This document shows, in pieces, positions 22,002-35,400 of a DNA stretch of 64,000 bases. Below the pieces are notes generated by a model. The model ran no database searches, was not told where the DNA came from, and saw only the letters and a program-made list of their open reading frames with translations. The DNA lies in contig CM053802.1 of the NCBI GenBank assembly GCA_028671895.1, positions 40,338,201 through 40,402,200 of the forward strand. The letters are read 5' to 3'. The position numbers were made by a program, and so were the translations under genes. The DNA is from Oenanthe sinensis (lineage: Eukaryota > Streptophyta > Magnoliopsida > Apiales > Apiaceae). The stretch's first letter is position 1. Each line of letters begins with the position of its first letter.

Positions 22002-24640
22002 AGTACGTAACAAAAGGCAAAAGTTATGTGACTTCGTGACATTTATTGTTCGAGGCATATGATTAAGATTAAAGCTCTATTATCACAGTTGGTTGAGAAA
22101 GCCTACCCAACGGTAACCTAATGATTTTTAGAATTGTCATCAGTGGAAGCATCTTTCATGTGGAACGACATAAGCACTATCTACAGGGCACTAGGGAATT
22201 CTTTTCAAGGATTTTCTGGAAAAGCATTGAAAAGGAAAAGTGTTTGATCTCAAACAAGAAGGTTGGATGCTCACTCAACTGAGAGTGAAAAATTTGTTCG
22301 TAGCTGACATGGAATTTGTACACAAAGTTGAAATGAACTTTTCAATAAAGCTTCATCAGTAAAGAGATAGTTATGGAAAAAGAAGCTCTCACACTTGTTT
22401 ATCAAGATAATGGATTCTCTAATAAAGATGAAATTGGTGAGAGGACTACTTCATATGGAATTCTATCCATAAGGACATTTTGAAGTATGTCACATAGGGA
22501 AGTCAATGAAAACATCACACTGAAGTAAATTATGTCATGGAAGAAATATGCTTAGCGGTGGTTGATGACAACCCTAGTTACAAGTTGGTGTTGTTCGTGC
22601 ATTCAACAGACAATATCATAGATGTTGATTGATCACATCAGGAAGATTAAGTTGGAAGCAAAGTAAGCTGTGAGAACTTTGAAGTCAGATAGTGGAACTG
22701 AATTTCGCGAATGAAGTTCTAAATGAATTCTGCACTTAAAAAGGTACTTTGAAGCTGAAGCAATTAACACAACATGCTGCTTTAATCAACAAGATCGTGA
22801 AAAGACATCATATGAGTTAATGGCTAACCAGAAGCAAACACTGAAGCTCTTTCATGTGTTTGGAGGAAATTGATATTTATTGAAGATTTATATGAGCAAC
22901 TTGGCAAGTTTGAAGTTAAGGCTCATGGAACAATTTCTTAGGCTACTCATTGAAGTCGAAATCTTTCAAGACATATATGATGTAAAACCAGAAGGTGATT
23001 GAAAGTCTGAATGTATCGTCCAACTACACCATGCTCCCAAGCATTCAAATGAATGACTATTATGAATCTTTGAAGTTTGACATCCCGTCATAGTCAAATT
23101 CAAATATTGATGATGAAACTGAGGTTGCAGAAGGAATCGATGATAATGATGATGATTCAAATCCTATTAGTGGAAATTGTAGTGAAACTACACAACTCAT
23201 GAACTTTAACAGAATCTACTGAAAAAGGTAAAGGATCTTCAACACATCCTAGCAGCAACTCATGAGGAGCAAATAAAACAAGGATCTACTAGTCGTACTC
23301 AACACAATGAAGATCAAAGGAATACATTAAGAACATATCTGCCAAGACAAAAGGTTTGAAGTCAAAGTCAATCCTAGAGTCTAGTTCTTAGTAAACCGGA
23401 TTATTGAGTAAAGGCTAGAAGTGCTAATCAAAATGAACATATATTTTTTAGGATATAACATCTGGAATCCCAAAGAATACTGAAGATGCACTGATTGATC
23501 CAGATTGGGTGATTGCAATGCAAGATGATCTCAATCAGTTTGAAGGCAGAATATACTGAAGCTAGAACCCAGACCACAAGATGAAGCTGAAATTGGTACA
23601 GTAAGGGTTTTCAGAAACTGGATGATTATTGGCATTGTTACGAGGAACAAAGCCAAACTGGTTGCTATAGGTTACTATCAAGTAGAAGGTATCGATGATG
23701 ATGAAAACAGAATCTTTGGGACTTTCAAGATCAAACAGTAAGCACCAGTGATGAGACTTGATCCTTTTAGGGCCTAACAAGATGAGGACTTAACAGAGTT
23801 AGGGATTCAAGCAAATCGTCAAGGACATGGTATGACACTCTAACTACTAATTACCTGAAAATGATTTTGGTAGAATCATCATACACATATCTCTATAGAA
23901 TACAAGGCACACACATTATGTAAAATATGTGCTAGTATACCATGATTATATTATATGTGGGTCTATTATTAAAAATTTGGTAAGATATTTGCTAAGTAAA
24001 TGCAGAGTAGGTACAACATGAGCATGTTGGAAAAGTTACAATTCTTTTTGGATTACAATTAATTCAAAAGAATGATGGCAATTAAAGTAAGTCAAGGATC
24101 TTTTGAAGATGCGCAATTTGGAAGATTCTAGACCTGCCAAGACTTCTTGCTAGCAGACCACTAAGCTTGGTCAGAGAAAATCAGGTATATGAACTGAAGT
24201 GACAAGCTACAGAGGTATGATCAGCTCATTACTTATTTAAGTGCATAAAGACCATATATTTTATTCTCGATATGCCTATGTGCAAGTTTCCAAGTGGATA
24301 CTACAGAATCTTATCTTATAGCTAAGTTATAAATTAATAGGTATCTTAGAGGATCACCAATTCTTAGAATCAGGTACCTTAAAGATACTAGGTTTAACCT
24401 AATTGGCTATATAGATATAGATGATGCAGGTTGTAAGAAAGATAATGAAGTCATTCCTAGAAGCTGTCAACTCCAACAACTCTGTTGGATACTCTCTAAA
24501 CTACTCATGGAACAAGCACAAAGACATCAGGTATCATTTCTTTCGAGATTGTCCTTAGTAGAATAACTTGCAGATATTTGCTGAACAACTTGATAAATTT
24601 ATTTTATCTAAGTTGGTTAGTGAAGTTGGGATATTATTTA
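22002..24640 (+). pseudogene. pol: Heavily decayed pol of C1
   Basis: Fragments appear in copia order but in changing frames: protease (about 22040-22200, with a deletion relative to 39370-39470), the integrase zinc domain (about 22330-22500), integrase core LKSDSGTEF near 22680, integrase C-terminus (KTSYELMANQKQTLKLFHVF, about 22802-22860), RT entry DPDWVIAMQDDLNQFE near 23498-23545, RNase H remnants near 24300-24540, and the pol end ADIF...SKLVSEVG near 24575-24635. Each fragment is short and broken by stops and frameshifts. Confidence 0.75.
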
Positions 24641-26880
24641 TGTGCATATTTGTTGGAAATCCAATCTGCAAGGAATTCTCAAATGAGTTCACAAGTATTA
24701 AATCGTCCACATTTAAAGGACTTGTGAATTTATTTTTAAATCCAGTACCTCATACTTTTTGCTATTAGTTTAGTTATCATGCTTACAATGTTATATGCAT
24801 ATGTGGTAGTTAAATGATTGAGCATAAAGTTAGCAGCATAATTATTTATATGTTAAATATTTGATGAATATTAGTCAATGATATCTTGCTTAATTGCTCT
24901 GATATTTTTAAATATTTTATTATAAATAATTGTGATACTTTTGATATTAGTGACAATATTTAGAATTTCTGTTCTAAATAAATAATGTATATTTCAAAAC
25001 TCACTAATATTGGAAGATGGAGTATTTTCTAAGTCATGTGTATAAAACTATCAATATTTTATATACTTAGAAAATATTTCTAAAATTTGATTTTATTTGT
25101 GAGAAGTTGTAATTAGGATCACAAGTAGTAAATGTCAATATTTAAAGGACTTGTGAATTTCTATTCAACTATTTTCTCGAGCTTACGTATATAACTTATA
25201 ATTTTTCTGAGTATAATTGCAATATACTTTAGTGACAATTATTATATATAGCGTAGGAAGTTAGATGCTAATATTCAATCTTATGAATATTTTAGTATTT
25301 AGAAAATTTATTTTATGTTATTAAAATTATGGATTGAAGCAATTCAATGTTTATTAGTTTCATAATTTTGATTTGATAAAATATTAGAAGCATAATTTCT
25401 TGCATTTTGAAATTATTGATAAATATCAAGTAATGATATTTTATTAATATTTCTGTGTAATTAATTATGATATTTTTAATATTAGTGATAATACAAGTTG
25501 TTTATCTGAAATCACTAATAATAAAAATATGTCTTAATGCTGATTGTTCTACTGAATGATTATCATGCCTATTTGATTTATATATATGCATGTTATTGGT
25601 AATTGTTTAGTACAATATAAGTATTTAATTTATTTTGATTTATTTAAATTATGATGATATAAAACAATTCAGTGATATATTGCTTCCATGATTTAAGTAA
25701 ATAAAAAAAAATTGTAGCATAATTATTCGTAGTATAAATATTTTCTTTTATTACTTTGTGATAATTGATTAATATTTTATTACAAAATAATTGTGATATA
25801 TTGATACTAATGGATTTGCTTAGTCTTTATTCTAAGTAAAAATTGGTTTTTGAAAAAGCCGTTAGTATTAGTGTATTTAGTTTTCTTTCTTTGACTGAAT
25901 TTTAAACTTAAATGTATTAAAAAGAATTTATTGTCTGATTCTTTTTCAAAACGTTTTATTAAAAGATACATTCATTTCTCTATCTGTTTTAAAGAAGAAA
26001 ACATTAAAATTCTTTTACAAAACTTCTCTTTTGAAAATCTTTTGATTTACAGCCCTACTTTGATTTCTAAATCCCAGGGTGTGAATCAAATTTTTCTTGA
26101 GGATAATTTTTCTCCAATCTCAAAAAAATTTAGCCTCTCTCAAAAGCTGGTTTTAAATATTATATTTTCAAAACCATTTTTTCTCTTAATTTTTCCTTTT
26201 AGAGTGGCAGAAACTTTGTGACTGCTATTTTATTTGGATAAATTATTTTAACTTCGAGGTACCAATCACTTGTAAAATGATTTGTTTTTAAACACTTGTT
26301 TCAATGTATGTTTCACAATGATTCATAGTACCTAAACAATGGTTGTTACTTTGAAGGCCTTGTACTGTATTGTTAATCATTCATTCACCCCAATTGTCAT
26401 GTTTTTATTTTAAGTAGGGGATATTATTAGGTGGACGAAAATGATGTAAATCATAATTGCATTATGTGTTGGAAGTCATAGTCCTCTATCTGATAAAGAT
26501 GTTTTGCAAAACTGTTTTCAAAACGTACAGTGCTAGGTTATAAAGGAAAATAGTCATTTTATTGAGATATAATTTGGTAAGAAAGTTGAATTTCTTCTTT
26601 GGTATAAATTCCCGCGTTTTATTATGAGAAGTTTGTCTTATAAGAAATTCATAAGGGATATAATTTTTCTCTGATACACTTTCCCGCGTTTTATTATGGG
26701 ATAAGTATCTTAAAGAAATTTTCTATTTATATCATGTTCTTAAATGATAAATCTTTAAAACCGACAAAACTCTTTTACTAAAAATGCTTTAATGCAATCG
26801 TTTACCATTCCTTCATATATTTTTCCTTCTCTTTAGGATGAAAAATATATTTTGGAATGTTAAGGTTATTAACTTTTAGT
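24641..26880 (+). other. Non-coding 3' spacer of C1 after pol
   Basis: AT-rich sequence with no recognised coding. CCCGCGTTTTATTATG occurs twice, about 80 bases apart (about 26611 and 26691). A 96-codon open frame at 25931-26221 has no recognisable domain and I treat it as chance. It holds the position of the pol-ORF3 spacer seen in B3 and E. Confidence 0.5.
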
Positions 26881-28690
26881 CTTGATTGATTCTTTCCGCT
26901 TAACCCCCACTGGTTTCAGAAGCTGGCCAAGAGGTTGAAAACCCATCAATCTCTTACCCAGGCCATAATACCAAACCCTCATTCATCCACTTCCATATAT
27001 TAACCCCTGGAGATACAATGAACATATGTAAGTTAGAGGTTGATAAGGGAGAAACTGCACTTGATGCAGCAAATACGGATGAAGTCGGAAGTGCATCCAC
27101 AGCTCTACCTCCAGAGAAGAAAAGTAGTATATAAATAAGGTAACTATAAGCTCATCTGCATCTTCTCAAAAGCATGAAGAGCTGAAAAGGTAATAAAACT
27201 GTCTCTGGAATCATTCTCTCAACAGGGTGAGTCCATTGAAATTCGCTCGTCAGCCAAAACATCTTGTAATGAGTCAAGCACACCACTGGCACTCACGCTG
27301 ATGGTAAGCCTAAACAGATAAATTCAAGGAACACATTACAAGGCGTGCACAGTGAGAGGTATAGGCATTCAAAGGAGATGCATACTCTAGCCATACATTA
27401 CATTGTCCAAGTATCTACCTCAAACAGAAGTTAATCTTCTGCATCCCAAAAGGGAGATCTCTTGTTCAGATTTATCTGGGCTTGAGAGGCAACTGCTTGA
27501 CAAGAATTCTTCGGATGAGTCAAGTAGGGTATTTTATACAAAATTCCCGTCACAGGGTTACGAGGGAAATGTAGGCTCTAAATTGTCATTCATTACATTG
27601 CCTACTACGTTGACCCCTTGGAAGGAACATTTCCAGATCCTGAAAAGGAATGTCCACCTCCCGTTTAAAGAGAAGGTGTGAGGAAACTCCTTGATAGAAC
27701 AAGGCAGGATTCCCTAACAGATATTAATATATTAGGATAACCCATCTAAAAGAGGTGAGGCTCCACTAGACAGTGATTTAGCAAATGCTATTGGGTCTGG
27801 TGCTGAGATAGTGCTTATGCATGATAGATCAAGAACACCTCTACGAGGCAATTCTCCACTTGATAGTGATTCAGTTCATTCTGATGAATCAGGTGTTGGG
27901 AATATAATTGAATTGATGGATTTCAGTTGCAGGTACATAATGCTATATTTGGAATGCAGAGTGAAAGTGAGAGAGAGAAACACTTGAGTGAAAGTGAGGG
28001 AGAGATACACTTGAGTGAAAGATATGGAGAGAAAGAGTGAAACACTTTAAAGTGCTCGATACTTAAGTGTAAACACTAACAGAACGTAGTAGAAGTGAGG
28101 AAACCATAGACCAAACACTTACCTTCGCTACTTACTACTTCTGAAAGAAAAGCTACTATATTTTCACAATCAATGACAGACGAGAACCTTCTTTGGAAGA
28201 CAAGCCATTCAAAAGATGGGCCATTATAGGATTCCTTAACTAAGGGGGAGAATTTAGTAAGAAAAAGATAAAAAATGAGAAGTTAATAAAGTCTTATCTT
28301 CATATCCTTAGGAGAAGTTAATATCCTTAGGGGGAGAATTTAGACAAGAAAAAGAATTACATTCTCAGGAGGAGAAAATTACTTGAGCTATATTCTATAT
28401 TCTATTCATGATGAAGCTCTATTTATGATAAGTTCTTCAAGTTCAACTATGAAGGATTTTGAAGTAGAGAAAGCTCAAGCACAGACAAAAATGAAGATGC
28501 TACTACATGAATATCAGTTCAATGCTAGATGAACAAACATCTTTCATTTCAGTTACACAAGAAATCTGGAAATGCAGTATCTGATCCAGAAAAACCAGTA
28601 GCATTATTTACAAGTCTCGGATGATTACTTTTTCTAGTTTTTAGTTGAGTTATCCTCTCTATGAGATTTGTTTGCTAAGTTTAAAAATCA
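26881..28690 (+). other. 3' region of C1, possible third-ORF remnant
   Basis: Short fragments in several frames (for example 27403-27681, and LDSDLANAIGSGAEIV near 27766) suggest former coding between the pol spacer and the polypurine tract, where B3 and E carry ORF3. I could not align it with either ORF3. 27955-28045 holds a degenerate GTGAAAGTGAGAGAGA/ACACTTGA repeat. Confidence 0.4.
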
Positions 28691-28703
28691 AATAGGGGGA
28701 GAT
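28691..28703 (+). promoter_or_regulatory. Polypurine tract of C1
   Basis: AATAGGGGGAGAT lies immediately before the right LTR start TGTTGGTGAG, the position and composition expected for plus-strand DNA priming. Confidence 0.85.
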
Positions 28704-30526
28704 TGTTGGTGAGATTACGAAACTGTATGAATAGTAATCGTGATAACTCAGCACTAGAACAAGACAGGTAAATAATACTACATCTATACAGAAATCAGGA
28801 AGAAATGAAGACAAGGCAAATACAGTGAATCAAGACATTAGAAGAAGTTTTGAAGTCTACTACAGTTCACTGAAAGAAGTTCATTAATATGTTCAAGCGT
28901 CAGTGAAGAATAATGTGTAAAGACTTTCAGGGTTTCAGAAGTGTTGAAGATTCAGTATAGAAGTGTCACTAGAAGATTTCAGTGTAAAGGCATTGATTGA
29001 AGATAGACAGTGTTCGAAGCTTATGAATCTAGAAGGGTAAAGACAAAGGTTAAAGAAGACTGCTGCATTCTTTAAATTATACTCACTAAAAGAAGTTTAG
29101 TTATATGTTCAAGCGTCAGTGAAGAACAGAGAATGAAGTATTCAAGATTGTGGTAGTAATGGAGACGTTGTCTAAGTACCAGAAAAGATTCCAGCGAAAG
29201 TACTATGTTTATTGAGAGTCAGTGTTTGAAGCAATGAAGTTTCTGCAAACTTAATAATGCACATAAGGCTATAATATGAAGATCTGGATCGAAGTTAGTC
29301 GTCTGTGAACCAGACCAGTTGCACAAGGTGTTAGTAGTTTGTGAAAGGAATCTGAGTATTACCTATAGAAGAATTGTTAAGTTGAAGAACGTACTTGGAA
29401 AGAACGGTTATTTATTACGATATGAAAAGTGATTTGTTGAGGCTAAAACCAAACAGCTAAACAACTAACAGCCAAACAGCTAAATAGCTCAAAGGGTGTA
29501 GGGTGCAATTTGTCACAACCTTGGTATGAAAAGTGAAAGTTTCTAAACTACAGTCGAAGAACGGAAACAACTCAGGGTACAGGGTGTAATGTGACAAGAC
29601 TTTGGTACAAGAAATGGAAGTTGGGGAACTTCAGTTAAGCAATGAAAAGATGGTCAAAGTGCAGTGACCAACTTGAACTTTGACCATGTAAATGGAAAAA
29701 CACACGCGATGAATTCTCCCAACAGTTAACGCCACTAAGTTCTGCACATGGGTTAGACTCTAGGTGGCACAACATGTAAATGAAGTTCAAATAAGAAAAG
29801 TAAATGGCGCCACTTTGAACTGCACAAGGGATTCACTCTTACAGGTGCAACATAAATTCAAGCGCCACAAAAATAGTAAGGCGCAACAAATTTATTCCCT
29901 GGCGCAACAAAATATTTCTTGGCCCCACTTAACCCTCAGCCAATCAAATTACAACAGCCTACTTTATTGATTTAAAATACTACACACTCATTCAAGAAGT
30001 CATCTTCTTCAACACAAAAAATATGTAAAGAGCTTCTGCCATGGCCAGAACAAGAGAATAATTTATACACACCCATACCTTGCTCCTGGTCAGATAATAG
30101 GACCCGGTTCTTTAATGAAAAATACTCAGGGCTCCTAAATATCACTCCCTACTGACTCAGTTTTTCCTTGTACTAATTTAGATATATTTGTATAGGAACT
30201 GAGCCTTATATTTTTGTGTTAGTAGCATAGAACTAATTTGTTCTTTGAAAGCCAGTTATATTTTTAACTGGGTGTAGCACTCCTCTGGTTTTATATACGA
30301 AAGATATATTCCCGGAAACTTGTCTCATTTTATTATTTGCTAATTTTCTTGAACCTAATTGATTTATCCGGACACACAAAAAATTAGCAGGCAGCTCATC
30401 TAAACACTACAAATGGCCAAACCCATTCTGAAGCAATAATTTATTTATCCACAAATTCCAAAAAGAATTTAAATTATTGTGAGTATCGTATTCACCCCAC
30501 CTTCTATGATAATTCGGGACCCAACA
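28704..30526 (+). mobile_element. Central/right LTR of C (between C1 and C2)
   Basis: This is the partner of 17284-19215 and keeps the proper TG start and GGGACCCAACA end. It is followed not by a target duplication but by a primer site and about 105 bases identical in order to the C1 leader, so it serves as right LTR of C1 and left LTR of a second internal region, C2. It lacks the 133-bp duplication. The shared GAACCAGACCAGTTGCA is at 29307-29323. GCGCC motifs lie at about 29700-29905; the 68-codon frame there is not a gene. Confidence 0.92.
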
Positions 30527-30635
30527 ATTGGTATCAGAGCACGCTGATTGATATACAAATCAAGATCCACAACTCAGTGAAGCTCGGGGTGTCGAAGCTG
30601 GTTGGACCCGAATGTTTAGAGGCCTTGTTAAATAA
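30527..30635 (+). mobile_element. Start of second C internal region (C2)
   Basis: ATTGGTATCAGAGC and the following leader match 19216-19316 almost base for base, up to GTTAAATAAGTTT. There the sequence switches to B-type RT (GTTTGAAAGAAATGCG). The two partners share AGTTT at the switch. Confidence 0.88.
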
Positions 30636-31900
30636 GTTTGAAAGAAATGCGTTTTGGACTTTTGTTCCAAGACTAAAGAAAAGATCCATTGTTGGCACCA
30701 AATGGGTGTTCAGAAACAAGACATACTCTGATGGAATCTTAACAAGGAACAAAGCAAGACTAGTTGCCAAAAGTTACTTTCAATAGGAAGGTATTGACTA
30801 TGATGAAACCTTTGCACCTGTAGCTAGACTTGAAGTAAATAGAATCTTTCTTGTTTATGTTGCATACATGAAATTCAAAGTATACCAGATGAAACCTTGT
30901 TTTATAGAACTCAAGGTAAGGATTTATTATTAGTTCAAATATATGTTGATGATATTATAGTTGGATCCACTAATGAGAAACTTTGTGAAAGATTTTCAAA
31001 ACTAATGCAGTCCATCTACCAAATGAGCATGATGGGGGATATGAGCTATTTCTTAGGCTTGCAAGTGAAACAAACTGATGAAGGCATTTTCATAAGTTAG
31101 TCCAATACACAAAGAATCTACTCCAAAAGTTTCAAATGCAAGACTTTGCACCTATTATAACTCTAATGGCTACATCAACCAAGCTTGATCAAGATATACG
31201 TGAGCCTGAAGAAATAACAACATACAGAGGTATGATTGACTCACTTCTTTATTTGACTGCTAGTAGACCAGATATCATATTTGCCACCTGTCTATGTGCT
31301 AGATTTCAGGAAAATCCAAGGGTACCACATTTGATTGTTGTTAAGAGAAATTTTAGATATCTCAAGGGCACCATCAATCTTGGCTTATGGTATCCTAGAG
31401 AGCTTTACTTTAAACTTATAGGCTATTCAGATGCTGATTTTGCAGTATGTAAAATTGATAGGAAAAGCACTGGTGGAAGTTATCAATTTTTAGGTAGAAG
31501 GATTGTCTCATGGTTTAGCAAGAAGCAGAAATCAATCTCAACATAAACAACAGAGGCTGAATATATAGTTGTAGGAAGCTGCTGTGCTAAGATTTTATGG
31601 ATGAGAAATCAGCTGTTAGACTATGATTTGAACTTTTCAAAAATTCCTATTTACTGTGATAATCAAAGTGCTATTGCAATGACATGAAATCCAGTTCAAC
31701 ATTCTTTGATAAAACACATCAACATTAGATACCATTTCATAAGGGACCATTTCATGGAAGGAACAATTGAAATGCATTTTGTTCCAACATATCAACAACT
31801 ACTAGACATATTTACAAAACCTCTGTGTGAAACAATTTTCACAAGATTGGTTTCTGAATTGGGAATGGTGTCATGTGGTTCAACTCCAAACAACAAGTAG
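30635..31900 (+). pseudogene. pol: 5'-truncated RT-RNase H of B3
   Basis: The copy begins inside RT at KFERNAFWTFVP, goes through KWVFRNKTYSDG and FKVYQM, and then jumps (about 30892) straight to LFYRTQGKDLLLVQ. The roughly 200 bases carrying DVKSAF and the fingers/palm segment are deleted. YVDDI is present near 30941. Stops occur at 30786, 31098 and two within RNase H (31544, 31686). RNase H keeps SDADF, TEAEY, YCDNQSA and LLDIFTK. It ends SCGSTPNNK-stop at 31900. Confidence 0.9.
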
Positions 31901-32460
31901 TAGACACAATCAGTGTTTATGGTAAACTCTGTCAGAGTATGTGGTAAACTCTAATAGAGAATGAAGTAAACCCTGATCCTTGAACTATCTAATCACTGAT
32001 GATCTCAAGCTATCAGTGTTTATGGTAAACTCTGTCAGAGTATATGGTAAACTCTGTCAAAAGATACAATAAGCTCTGATTACTGTAAACTCTGATCTAA
32101 GCCTACATATCAAACTTTGATTTATTAGTGATTATTTTATTTATGAGATCATATTTAATTATGTGACATCATATTTGTTAATCTTTGATTGGAGTAAACA
32201 TTATGGCGCGTGTCTGTCAAGAAAAACGTTTCATATTTATGCACAGATACACACACATATGCTATATTTTGAGACATGCACTACTCATTACTCCATCAAT
32301 CATATCATGCCATGTGTCACACTACAAGATATATTCTATTGAGAGTGAATATGTTCATTCATATTCTTTATTTGAATTAACATCTGCATATTATTCTATC
32401 TATCTCTATCTCGTATTCTCAAAACCCTAATATCTTACACCTGCAAATCTCTGCGTAAAA
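31901..32460 (+). promoter_or_regulatory. B3 spacer between pol and ORF3, candidate internal promoter
   Basis: A direct repeat TATCAGTGTTTATGGTAAAC-CTGTCAGAGTATGTGGTAAAC occurs at about 31909-31950 and again at about 32007-32056 (the first copy starts with a variant). Several AAACTCTG and TCAGAG motifs like those of the B LTR surround it. Closer to the ORF there is a pyrimidine-rich run (32393-32419) and a telo-box AAACCCTAA at 32422-32430, both usual near plant transcription starts. Promoter function is inference. Confidence 0.45.
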
Positions 32461-35400
32461 ATGGCATCCAAGGGACTTTATTTCTAAAACTATAATTTTG
32501 CTGCTACTAATTACACCTCTCTCTTGAATAAATCAGAAGCACCTGAGGCGTTTCATGTCATTCAGAATTTTCTCAATCTCAGTAGTATTGGGTATTCTCT
32601 CCAGGAACCCAAGATAATCTCTGCTCAAACTCTGACCAAGATTTGGTCAACTGCTACATTCAACAATATTGGTGATGATGAGGAGCGCACTATCACTTTC
32701 CAATACAATGGCTGACATTCTATCACACCTGAGGTTGTTCGTCAAGCCCTTCACCTTCCTGAAGTGGCTGTGTATGATGACGTTGTGGATGATGAACAAA
32801 TCTATTAATTCTTCAGAGAAATAGGCTACGGAGGTAGCCTATCCAAGCTAGGGAATCTCACAAGGCCTAATCTGCGAAGTGAATGGAGTTTCTTCTTTCA
32901 CCGCATCACAAGGGCTTTCACTGCAAAGTGTACCGATATTGATGCAATTTCTCAACTGTTATAACAAATTGGGTATTCTCAGACCCATAACTTGAATTTT
33001 AGTTTTCCTTGTTTGTTAATAAGACAAATAGCTAGTAAAATTAGTGATGATGTACATACTGTATACTGTGCTAGATTCTTGCAGTTGATTTTTCGCTCTC
33101 TCTTTCCTAATGTTAATTTTGATAATGACAAGAGTTTAGCTAATTTTTATATGAATAAGAGAATTTTTGCTAACTTGACATGGAAGGATGTCAAGAAAGA
33201 AAATGAAGGTAAGTTACCTAGGCGATTTTATTCCACACTGGTCAGGCTTCACTTAAATCAGATAATGCCAACTGTGTATGAGAATGATATTTTATCAGTG
33301 ACTATGAATCAAAGTTTAGCCTAATCTAATTCTAACCCTAGTCACACATAAAATACTTCTAAACAATCTCTGCCAACCTCTGTTGTCTCCCAACAGACTT
33401 CAATTGTAAAACAAACCTCACAGGCATAGAGATCAGGCCTAAAAAGAAAGAAAAAAAATCAGTTCCAGAGTCTTCTCCCAGGAAAATGAGATTAATTGAT
33501 GAACATACAGACTCTGATGACATTAATGAAGGGTTAGTATTTCCTTTAAAGAAAACTATTAAAACAACCTCTGATGTTCCTCCTGCCCCCTTCATGAAAC
33601 CATTTCATGTCAATCCCATCTCAGAGCCTACCAAGAAGAAGAGAAGATTAGCCAAGGCATTAAACTCTGATGTACTAAACTCTGATCAACCAAACTCTGA
33701 TCAAGTTCAAGCCTTAGACTCTGAGCCAATAAACTCTAATGCTGAATTAAACTCTAATGTTGTTATGAAGTCTGTTGACTCTGCATTGCCTGACCAAATA
33801 AATAGTAACCTTGGTGGAATTGAGGTAGATGGTGATGATGAAAATGCTAATAGAGAAGAAAATGATGAATTGGCTGAAATGGTTGGTAAATCTCTTCATG
33901 TTAATCATTTTACCAGTCTTGTAATCACTTTGAAGGGTATTGATACTGCAATTATTGATGAAAAATGCTGGGATAAAAATGATGATGACAATCCTAGTAC
34001 TCCAGCTGCTCCAGTCTTAATCTCTGATTCTCCTATTCACTTTCTAACACAAATAATCAAGGAGATTTCATATGAAAGAGTGAGGAAATTAGCTGTGGAA
34101 ATAAGGAAGGAAATGGCTGCACAGAAATCACAAGTATCTCTAGTATCTGGAAGTTTAAAGTTGTTTACAAGAAGGAAGAAGAAGAAAGTTTCCTTCGGCC
34201 AAGACACACAAGAACCTACTTCTCAATGTGAGGTAGAAGTCTCTGCAAGGCCAGACCCATAAGAACCTATTGATCAAAGTTCAACAGAAGACATGGTTCT
34301 AGCAAGTGAAGCCAACATGGATCAGGGGTACAATCCACAAGAACCTTCAGCTCAAAGGGTTGAAGTAGTTGTTAAGGACCCAACCACACAAGAACCATAC
34401 AATCAAACTTTGAAAGTAGATTCTGTTGTTGCTGATGTTGAAGACCAATCTCTGGTAGAGTCAAGCCCATAAGAACCTTCACCTCAATATTGTGAAGCAG
34501 CTGCTGAAAAGACTCAGTTCCCACAAGAACTAATTACTAAACTTTGTTAATGCAGACCAAGAAATGAAGATATAGAAAAACTCTGATAATCAAGATATGG
34601 AGGTGCTGATTCTGTTGCTACAACTGCTGAGAAGACAAACTCTAATGTTAATCCATTGACAATCTCTGATGCAATTCTGGTGCAACCACTTTTTGCACAG
34701 CCATTGAACACTTCATCAGATTCTACAACTACTCAAGGTATAAATTCTGACTTTTCTTCAGAATTTATATACTCTGATAGCATAAGTTCAGATTTTATAT
34801 TTCTATCTTTTACTGCTGGAATGACCACGGATAGTCCTGTAAAGGGAACACTCTATTCATGTGACCACATATCTCCTTTCTCAGCCATCTCTTATTTCTG
34901 TAGGTCAGTGTGATTTGAGCATTTCTTGTAAGACTGAGGTAAAATGTATGGAAAAGAGAAATAAAAATGAGAGGCAGACACTGGATCTTGCAAAAGGAGA
35001 GTTAGAAATGAGAAAGAAGTTTGTTCCTTCTAGTGAGCAAACTCTGACTCTCAAAAGTTATAAGATGTGTGATGTAAGAAGTAATGATATTACTTTAATG
35101 ATTGAGGATGGAATATCCTGATTACTGTGTTGTTGAAAAGCTAAAAGGTGAAATTGAATCTGCTCTCAACCAAGAAGGAGGTATACATAGGGATAACAAC
35201 AAGGGGAACCATCAAATGTTGATATTCTAACCTCTAAAAGACAATCCATCTGGGATATGTCTTGGAAATTATCCCATGAAGATATCTTCTGGCCCCATGT
35301 TTATGATCTCATCAAGAAGGCAGATTATGAGATAATTCTGATCAGATGACATCAGTTCTTAGAGCAACCACTGTATTGACCAAGGGTCTTCACAGAGAAG

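Noticed and set aside
29764..29970. Open frame of 68 codons in the C LTR
   Set aside because: It lies within U3 over the GCGCC motif cluster and is not open in the paired LTR.
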